Shown here: piece by piece, positions 7,740 through 11,962 of the stretch
How the letters are laid out: every line of letters begins with the position of its first letter
Numbering within the stretch: position 1 is the first letter of the stretch
Position numbers and translations under genes: made by a program
The notes under the pieces: generated by a model
Database searches by the model: none
The model's input: the letters and a program-made list of their open reading frames with translations, nothing else
What the model was told of the DNA's origin: nothing
Assembly (NCBI GenBank): GCA_910577785.1
Contig: CAJTNT010000075.1
Location: 1-11,962 of the forward strand
Length of the DNA stretch: 11,962 nucleotides
Direction of reading: 5' to 3'
Origin: an uncultured Lachnospiraceae bacterium
GTDB lineage: Bacteria > Bacillota > Clostridia > Lachnospirales > Lachnospiraceae

Positions 7740-7925
7740 ATGAATGTGGTAAGGGAAGAAGAAATCTATACCATGAAAGATATTTATGCTCTGCCAGATG
7801 GAGAACGGGCAGAGTTAATTGATGGAGCTACATATTATATGTCACCCCCAAGTACAAAACGTCAAAGGGTGCTCAATTTTTGGGAACAGAAAGGAGCCAG
7901 AAAAAGATGTGGATGTTACTGTTAG
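7740..7925 (+). pseudogene. Truncated Uma2-family (DUF820) nuclease-like gene, N-terminal fragment
   Basis: The first ~47 residues, with EIYTMKDIYALPDGERAELI, IDG and MSPPSTKRQR, read like the start of Uma2-family proteins. These are PD-(D/E)xK-fold proteins of about 180-200 residues. After VLNF (ending near 7880) the similarity stops. The frame runs into unrelated low-complexity residues and ends at 7925, inside the next gene. The family's catalytic residues lie further downstream and are missing, so the fragment cannot be active. AAAGGA at 7724-7729 still gives it a ribosome binding site. The break near 7880-7890 suggests a deletion that joined this gene's 5' end to the region just before the phosphoesterase. 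Confidence 0.7.
7891..7896 (+). promoter_or_regulatory. Ribosome binding site that sets the metallophosphoesterase start
   Basis: AAGGAG lies 10 nt before the ATG at 7907. The frame is open back to a TTG at 7880, which has no comparable site and lies in the fusion junction, so 7907 is preferred. Confidence 0.75.
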
Positions 7926-9076
7926 GCATGCTTCTGTTTGGGACAATTGGCGGCATAATTTATCTGTCCAGCAGGTTTGCCAAGTTTTCTTTAATACAGA
8001 AGGCGGCAAAAAGGAGGAAATGGGTCCGTTTTGTCTTAGGGCTTGCCTGTGTGTTGGCAGTTACCCTTAGCACAGGGGCGGCTTTTGGGGCAATCAATGG
8101 GGAGCTTTGCATCCTGCATTTGGTGTTTTTTTGGCTGGTTTGTGATGGAATTGGCAAGCTGGCGGGGAGGAAGCGCAAAGGCAGCAGGGAGAACGGGCCA
8201 GATGTGCCAGATTACGTTGGAACCAGTAAGGAGAAGGGAGTTCCAAGGTATTATGCTGGGGCATTTGCATTAGGGATTACCGTAGCATATCTGGCCTGCG
8301 GCTGGTTTTTCGCCCACCATGTATCCCGGACAGCATACACGCTGGCAACAGAAAAGGATGTGGGGAGCTTACGCATTGTGCAGATTGCAGATTCCCATGT
8401 GGGGAATACCTTCAGTGGGGAAGGGTTCCTTACGCATGTACAGGCTATCCAGTCAGAACACCCAGATATTGTGGTGATTACAGGGGATTATGTGGATGAC
8501 GATACTTCAAAAGAGGATATGGTAGCAGCGTGTGAGGCTCTTGGCACGCTGGAAACGACTTATGGCGTTTACTATGCATTTGGGAACCATGACAAGGGAT
8601 ATTATGGCTCAGAATACCGTGGTTACAGCGGGGATGATTTGGTTGCAGAGCTTAAGAAAAATAATGTGGCAGTTTTGCAGGACGAAACCGTATTGCTAGG
8701 CGACGGTTTTTGCCTGATAGGCCGTCAGGACCGTTCTGAGAGCCAGCAGGGTGGCCGGACGTCTATGGAAGAACTGGTGGAAAATTTGGATGCTGGAACC
8801 TATAGCATTGTGCTGGACCATCAGCCCCATGACTATGATGCACAGGCTGCAGTGGGCGTGGATTTGGTGCTGTCTGGGCATACCCATGGCGGGCAGCTAT
8901 TTCCCTTTAACCATATGGGGGAATGGCTGGGGCTGGATGATAAAACCTATGGCTTGGAACAGCGCGGGGGCACAAATTTTATCGTTACCTCTGGCATTTC
9001 CAACTGGGCCATCCAGTTTAAGACTGGCTGCAAGGCAGAGTATGTAGTAATTGACGTGAAGGGAAATCTTCTGTAA
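7907..9076 (+). CDS. Membrane-anchored calcineurin-like metallophosphoesterase (YkuE-like)
   Basis: A 389-residue protein with four predicted membrane helices (about 3-20, 41-60, 65-83 and 116-137), then a complete metallophosphoesterase domain. Metal-binding and catalytic motifs are in order: D162-x-H164 (ADSHVG), GD at 193-194, GNHD at 226-229, H305 and H308 (DHQPHD), and GHTH at 324-327. The family uses a two-metal centre to hydrolyse phosphomonoesters or phosphodiesters. Relatives with this layout act on nucleotides, lipid-linked or cell-wall substrates, and the substrate here cannot be told from sequence. Whether the domain faces the cytosol or the outside depends on topology I cannot settle. 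The gene looks intact although it abuts a broken Uma2 fragment. It is clearly richer in GC than the upstream operon. Confidence 0.92.
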   Translation: MWMLLLGMLLFGTIGGIIYLSSRFAKFSLIQKAAKRRKWVRFVLGLACVLAVTLSTGAAFGAINGELCILHLVFFWLVCDGIGKLAGRKRKGSRENGPDVPDYVGTSKEKGVPRYYAGAFALGITVAYLACGWFFAHHVSRTAYTLATEKDVGSLRIVQIADSHVGNTFSGEGFLTHVQAIQSEHPDIVVITGDYVDDDTSKEDMVAACEALGTLETTYGVYYAFGNHDKGYYGSEYRGYSGDDLVAELKKNNVAVLQDETVLLGDGFCLIGRQDRSESQQGGRTSMEELVENLDAGTYSIVLDHQPHDYDAQAAVGVDLVLSGHTHGGQLFPFNHMGEWLGLDDKTYGLEQRGGTNFIVTSGISNWAIQFKTGCKAEYVVIDVKGNLL

Positions 9077-9080
9077 TATG

Positions 9081-9121
9081 AAAGGGATTTCCGATACATA
9101 GGAAAATCAGGGATTCCCTTT
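9081..9121. repeat. Imperfect hairpin between the phosphoesterase and kptA
   Basis: AAAGGGA (9081-9087) can pair with TCCCTTT (9115-9121), and inside it TTTCC (9088-9092) with GGAAA (9101-9105), leaving a 9-nt bulge on the right arm. It begins 4 nt after the phosphoesterase stop codon. There is no T-tract after it, so it is not a standard rho-independent terminator. It could be an mRNA-end or attenuating structure. Confidence 0.4.
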
Positions 9122-9161
9122 GGCATACTGTAGGTTCGGGAAAGAAAGGATGAGATTCGGA

Positions 9162-9704
9162 ATGGATACTGCAAGCGCAAGCAAATTTTTAAGTTTGATA
9201 CTCCGGCACAAGCCGGAAACAATTGGCATTTCCTTGGATGAGCATGGCTGGGCAGAGGTGGACAGGCTTATTGCAGGAATAGCAAAGACAAGGGAATTTA
9301 ACATGGGGCTGCTGGAGGAAATTGTCAGGACTGACAACAAGCAGCGTTATTCCTTTAATGGGGATAAGACCAGAATCCGGGCAAACCAAGGCCATTCCAT
9401 TCCAGTGGATGTGCAGTTGGAGCATGTGGAGCCGCCAGAATTCCTATGGCATGGGACAGGAGAAAAATACGTGGCCTCTATCAAAAAGACTGGATTAATC
9501 CCGAAAGGCCGCCTGTATGTGCACCTTTCCAGCGACCCAAAGACAGCAAGGGACGTAGGGCGAAGGCATGGGAAGCCCGTGGTATGCCGTGTACTGGCTG
9601 GCAGGATGCAGGAGGAAGGCTGCCCCTTTTTCCGTTCCAAAAACGGGGTATGGCTGACGGAAAAAGTCCCAGCAAAATATCTGGAACTGGTACAGAACAC
9701 ATAG
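9162..9704 (+). CDS. kptA: RNA 2'-phosphotransferase (Tpt1/KptA family)
   Basis: Removes a 2'-phosphate from RNA using NAD+, through an ADP-ribosylated RNA intermediate, releasing ADP-ribose 1'',2''-cyclic phosphate and nicotinamide. In eukaryotes and archaea this finishes tRNA splicing; the bacterial role is unsettled, with RNA repair the usual suggestion. The 180 residues match the family's normal length. SKFLSLILRHKPE contains R15-H16. RANQGHS begins at R73, HLSSD follows, and GRRHGKPV contains R134 and R135. These fit the Arg-His-Arg-Arg active site described for yeast Tpt1. I chose the ATG at 9162 because family proteins begin just before this Ser-Lys-Phe-Leu block and AAAGGA lies 11 nt upstream. 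An in-frame ATG at 9150 abuts that site too closely. Same strand as the phosphoesterase, 85 nt downstream. Confidence 0.95.
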   Translation: MDTASASKFLSLILRHKPETIGISLDEHGWAEVDRLIAGIAKTREFNMGLLEEIVRTDNKQRYSFNGDKTRIRANQGHSIPVDVQLEHVEPPEFLWHGTGEKYVASIKKTGLIPKGRLYVHLSSDPKTARDVGRRHGKPVVCRVLAGRMQEEGCPFFRSKNGVWLTEKVPAKYLELVQNT

Positions 9705-9721
9705 GAATGGAGGCTTTTACA

Positions 9722-9829
9722 ATGAGCATGGATTTAAATTCCTGGAAATACAAAGAGGGGGCTGCCCTCTGTACGACCCCCAGGTCCCGGCAAGGTCTGA
9801 TTCCTGGACAGACCAGTGACAGCCCATAG
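9722..9829 (+). CDS. Possible 35-aa peptide or gene remnant between kptA and the MATE remnant
   Basis: An ATG at 9722 with GGAGG at 9709-9713, 8 nt upstream, opens a frame of 35 residues starting MSMDLNSWKYKEG. The ribosome binding site is good, but the second half is rich in Pro, Ser, Thr and Gly and looks non-coding. I do not recognise it. It may be the start of a gene lost by the same rearrangements that broke the MATE gene, or a short leader peptide. Confidence 0.25.
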   Translation: MSMDLNSWKYKEGAALCTTPRSRQGLIPGQTSDSP

Positions 9830-9856
9830 GCGGCAGATAAGGAGTGGAGCAAGGTT

Positions 9857-10700
9857 ATGTCAGGACAAATCAAAGGGAGCATGGTATCGGGCAATCCAGC
9901 ATTTCGTGGCAAAGCTCCATATGGGGGTAGCGGGGGTGGCATGGGCGACCCTGATTGCGCAGGGGATTTCCGCGCTGCTTTCTTTCGGGTTCCTGATGCG
10001 GAAATTAAAGGGGATTGAAACGGAAGAATTCCGCCGTTTTGACAAGGCTTTGCTGAAAAACATGGTAAAAGTGGCAATCCCTACCATTGTGCAGCAGTCC
10101 ATTGTGTCGGTAGGGATGGTGCTGGTCCAGTCCGCCGTCAACCAGTTTGGCTCTGCTTTTTTGGCAGGGTATACAGCCGCAACGAAAATCGACGGGATTG
10201 CCATTGTGCCCATGGTGGCCGTGGGAAATGCGGTTTCCACCTATGTGGCCCAGAATATGGGCGCAAGGAAGCCGGAACGGATTGGGCAGGGCTACCGGAT
10301 CTGCCTTGCCATGGCGGCTGGCATCGGGCTTTTGATTGCCTTGCTTCTGCATTTTACAGGGACTGGCTTTGTAGGGCTTTTTTTGGATTCAGAGTCCAGC
10401 AGCGAAGCCATAGCCGTCGGGGCTCAGTACCTTAGCATTGTTTCCCTGTTTTATTTTATGATGGGGCTTATGAATGTCAGCAACGGGGTGCTCCGGGGTG
10501 CGGCGGATATGGGATGGTTTTTGTCCTGCAGCCTGTGCAACTTAGGGGTCCGGGTAGGGCTTACCTACCTTTTGGCGGAAGCCACCCATGGGATGGTAAT
10601 TATGTGGGCGAACCCTGCGGGATGGGCAGTGGGGCTTGTGATAGCGGTGTTCCGGTACTTCCAGGGGGGATGGAGGGGGAAGGAGACTATCAAACAATAG
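9857..10700 (+). pseudogene. MATE-family efflux transporter with an N-terminal-half deletion and frame change
   Basis: From about 9915 to the stop at 10700 the frame encodes roughly 260 residues that read like the C-terminal half of a MATE multidrug/Na+ antiporter. It begins HMGVAGVAWATLIAQG, followed by AIPTIVQQSIVSVGMV, GYTAATKIDGIAIVPM, NMGARKPERIGQGYR and NVSNGVLRGAADM. MATE proteins have about 450 residues and twelve helices, so roughly the first 180 are absent. In a different frame, the ATG at 9857 starts MSGQIKGSMVSGNP, which looks like a MATE N-terminus, with AAGGAG at 9838-9843. The simplest reading is one gene that lost about 500 bp, with a frame change at about 9900-9915. A GTG-started frame from 9816 covers the C-terminal half but lacks a believable N-terminus. 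The six remaining helices are unlikely to transport. It converges on the DJ-1 gene with 4 bp between stop codons. Confidence 0.8.
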
Positions 10701-10704
10701 GCAT

Positions 10705-11220
10705 CTACTGTGCCCTTTTGAAATATTTCCAAAAATCAACCGTCCCTCGCAGATCCTCCTCATCTTCAAACAAATCCAATGCTTTCCCAACCTCAATCGC
10801 AAAGTCCACGTATGCATTTGCCCGTGCCGTCACCACATTCCCTGCCCTTATGCAGTCTGCATCTGTGCTGTGGGTGGAAGGGATGCCTTCCAAAATCCCT
10901 GCTTGCTCCAAGATATCCACGCCAGCGCAGATGCCGGCAACCAGCGTTCCTTGCTGGTGCAGCTTCTTTACGGTTTTAAGCACTAAATCCGTTTCAATCT
11001 GCCGTACCATCCCGCCCGGCACAATAAAACTCCTGACATCCCCGCAGCCGGCTTCGCTTAAAGGCATGTCAGCATGGATGGAATACCCTTCCATAGATTT
11101 TATGTCAGGCTTTTCCGTGAAGCAAAACAATACTTGGCTATTGGTATATTGTAAAAAATAGTTCAGGATGACAATTTCATAAATACAGCAGCCGTCATAT
11201 AACAAAACAATATCTTTCAT
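10705..11220 (-). CDS. DJ-1/PfpI family (class I glutamine amidotransferase-like) protein
   Basis: A 171-residue protein of normal length for the DJ-1/PfpI superfamily. This includes Cys-based glyoxalases, deglycases, chaperones and isonitrile hydratases. Visible landmarks are the N-terminal strand IVLLYDGC, the conserved acid E15 that pairs with the active cysteine in the family, the IVPGG turn at 66-70 and the nucleophile elbow GICAGVDIL with C98. The exact reaction cannot be assigned. Start at 11220 (minus strand) because GGAGG at 11229-11233 lies 8 nt upstream. An in-frame ATG at 11235 would place that site inside the coding region. It has its own promoter at 11325-11353 and a leader of about 100 nt. 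It is convergent with the MATE remnant. Part of this gene is duplicated near the right end. Confidence 0.93.
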   Translation of the reverse strand: MKDIVLLYDGCCIYEIVILNYFLQYTNSQVLFCFTEKPDIKSMEGYSIHADMPLSEAGCGDVRSFIVPGGMVRQIETDLVLKTVKKLHQQGTLVAGICAGVDILEQAGILEGIPSTHSTDADCIRAGNVVTARANAYVDFAIEVGKALDLFEDEEDLRGTVDFWKYFKRAQ

Positions 11221-11324
11221 AATCTTTTCCTCCATTCTGCATCCAGTTTACCATATCAGCCTCCCAGAAGCAACCCTCCATGCCAGCCCCAAAGGCAAAT
11301 GTCTGGACGGGCATCCAATATTAT

Positions 11325-11353
11325 GTTATACTGCCAAATCTGTGGAATAACAA
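11325..11353 (-). promoter_or_regulatory. Promoter of the DJ-1/PfpI gene
   Basis: On the minus strand TTGTTA (11348-11353) and TATAAC (11325-11330) are separated by exactly 17 bp, matching the -35 box at 4/6 and the -10 box at 5/6. The start codon is about 105 bp downstream. The -10 region and flanking sequence recur near 11910-11946 in the decayed duplicate, which supports its being a meaningful element. Confidence 0.65.
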
Positions 11354-11470
11354 TAAAGGCAAAGAAAGGCGGCGGGCTATTGTCAAAAAATAACTATCAG
11401 ATTGTATACCCATAACTTACGATACGGTAGCTTTCTGCGTTCAATGGATCTACGATATTGTGCTTACGGT

Positions 11471-11534
11471 TGAGGCTGTCGCAATCCTGATCTGCAAAAA
11501 AAATCAATAGTGAAAACTAATGAGGCTGTTGCAA
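11471..11534 (+). repeat. Two 14-bp near-identical direct repeats, possible insertion-sequence end remnants
   Basis: TGAGGCTGTCGCAA (11471-11484) and TGAGGCTGTTGCAA (11521-11534) differ by one base and start exactly 50 bp apart. The motif resembles terminal repeats of some clostridial insertion sequences, but I see no transposase and no inverted partner. From 11354 to 11618 I see nothing else convincing. Confidence 0.35.
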
Positions 11535-11556
11535 AATAGCTGTTATATACAAGATT

Positions 11557-11573
11557 ATGTATGTAAGAAAGGA
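11557..11573 (+). repeat. 17-bp direct repeat, right copy
   Basis: ATGTATGTAAGAAAGGA, identical to 397-413. It opens a 19-codon frame starting MYVRK, as does the left copy, after which the two differ. It lies about 45 bp before the small membrane peptide frame. Confidence 0.6.
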
Positions 11574-11618
11574 TTTTTTATCCTGGATTTCACTTATTCA
11601 TGGAAGCAGGGACTAATA

Positions 11619-11747
11619 ATGAATGATTTGTTGGAACTTATTATTTTCGTTTTGTTTATTTTAGGCGGTAGCTGTTCAGTGGCAGGCGCATGGTGGTGCA
11701 GAAACAAGAAGAAACAGAATGTAAACGAACATCAGGGCAGTAAATAG
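11619..11747 (+). CDS. Possible 42-aa single-helix membrane peptide
   Basis: ATG at 11619, with a weak CAGGGA-type ribosome binding site about 7 nt upstream, encodes 42 residues. An acidic N-terminus (MNDLLE) leads into one hydrophobic helix of about 20 residues containing LIIFVLFILGG and then AGAWWC. A positively charged RNKKK segment and a polar tail follow. The layout fits a small inner-membrane peptide with a cytosolic C-terminus. The frame is open further upstream to 11520 without a good start. I do not recognise it. It could be a type I toxin-like or regulatory peptide, or chance. Confidence 0.4.
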   Translation: MNDLLELIIFVLFILGGSCSVAGAWWCRNKKKQNVNEHQGSK

Positions 11748-11762
11748 CAAAACCTCACACCT

Positions 11763-11946
11763 ATTTGCCCGTGCCGCCACCACATTCCCTGCCTAGGCAG
11801 GGGTGGAAGATGATTACTGCTGCCTGCCCCTTGGCTTTGTATGGGATTTTACCGTAATCCTGAAGCTGCTTTACCATATGGGGCAGGCTCTGGCAAGTCT
11901 ATTTTTCAGGACAAATGGCTGGACGGTACTCCGATTCTATGTTATA
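11763..11946 (-). pseudogene. Deleted duplicate of the DJ-1/PfpI gene and its upstream region
   Basis: Positions 11763-11793 match 10816-10846 inside the DJ-1 gene at 30 of 31 bases and encode GNVVAARAN in the minus-strand frame (GNVVTARAN in the intact protein). GGGTGGAAG at 11801-11809 matches 10872-10880. Further right, TTTACCATAT (11870-11879) matches 11247-11256. The stretch from about 11912 to GTTATA at 11941-11946 resembles 11299-11330, the promoter side of the intact gene. Order and orientation are the same in both places, but from the promoter box to the coding piece is about 150 bp here against about 480 bp in the intact copy. So roughly 330 bp, including the start codon and the active cysteine region, are missing. 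Its -35 box would lie beyond the window. Confidence 0.75.
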
Positions 11947-11962
11947 CTGTCCCATGATAATT

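Noticed and set aside
9120..9161. TTG start (9120) or ATG start (9150) for kptA
   Set aside because: These add residues before the conserved Ser-Lys-Phe-Leu block. The TTG overlaps the hairpin and the ATG at 9150 abuts the Shine-Dalgarno sequence.
9446..9829. A 127-codon plus-strand frame overlapping kptA
   Set aside because: Its composition is non-protein-like and most of it overlaps kptA in another frame. Only the last part, with its own ATG and ribosome binding site at 9722, was kept as a weak candidate.
9481..10077. A 198-codon minus-strand open frame opposite kptA and the MATE remnant
   Set aside because: It is rich in Pro, Ser, Leu and Cys, resembles no family and overlaps the clearly real kptA. 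It is a shadow frame in GC-rich DNA.
10514..11161. A 215-codon plus-strand frame crossing the MATE end and opposite DJ-1
   Set aside because: It is antisense to the DJ-1 coding region, which has a complete fold signature, ribosome binding site and promoter.
1..11962. CRISPR array, tRNA or rRNA genes
   Set aside because: I looked for regularly spaced repeats and for tRNA T-loop signatures such as GTTCGAATCC and found none.

Overview
The window looks like a chromosomal segment of a low-to-moderate GC Firmicute, most likely a gut Clostridia of the Lachnospiraceae type. The evidence is strong AGGAGG-type ribosome binding sites, sigma-A-like promoters with 17-bp spacers, a perfect CIRCE operator for HrcA, and protein sequences that read like Lachnospiraceae versions of HtpG, KptA, MATE and DJ-1 proteins. 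The taxon is inferred from recall, not from a search.

Left edge (1-190): the first 25 codons of htpG (Hsp90) on the minus strand, with a strong promoter and a CIRCE element just upstream of it. Positions 191-526 hold no convincing gene, only a candidate promoter and a short inverted repeat in front of the next operon.

Centre (527-7568): an AT-rich, tightly packed plus-strand operon. It is a complete type I restriction-modification system in the order hsdR-hsdM-hsdS, with gaps of 21 and 2 nt. Two further genes follow: a soluble HEIAH zinc metallopeptidase-like protein with M48-like landmarks, and a 189-aa protein of unknown function whose start overlaps it by 23 nt. All key motifs of the R, M and S subunits are present, so the system looks functional. 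The two-gene tail is the best candidate here for an undescribed accessory defence or regulatory module.

Right half (about 7740-11962): visibly richer in GC and marked by gene decay. It starts with a truncated Uma2-family (DUF820) fragment running into an intact four-helix membrane-anchored metallophosphoesterase. Next come an intact RNA 2'-phosphotransferase (kptA), a MATE transporter that appears to have lost its N-terminal half through an out-of-frame internal deletion, and, convergent with it, an intact DJ-1/PfpI-family gene with its own promoter. The last ~200 bp hold what looks like a deleted second copy of that DJ-1 gene and its upstream region. Between the two copies lie possible insertion-sequence end remnants and a possible 42-aa single-helix peptide.

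Overall, an apparently acquired defence operon sits between a heat-shock gene and a patch of genome that has been repeatedly duplicated and deleted. The R, M and S proteins form one enzyme complex. The downstream pair is probably co-transcribed with them. The genes of the right half do not form an obvious pathway, although kptA and the phosphoesterase are neighbours on the same strand.
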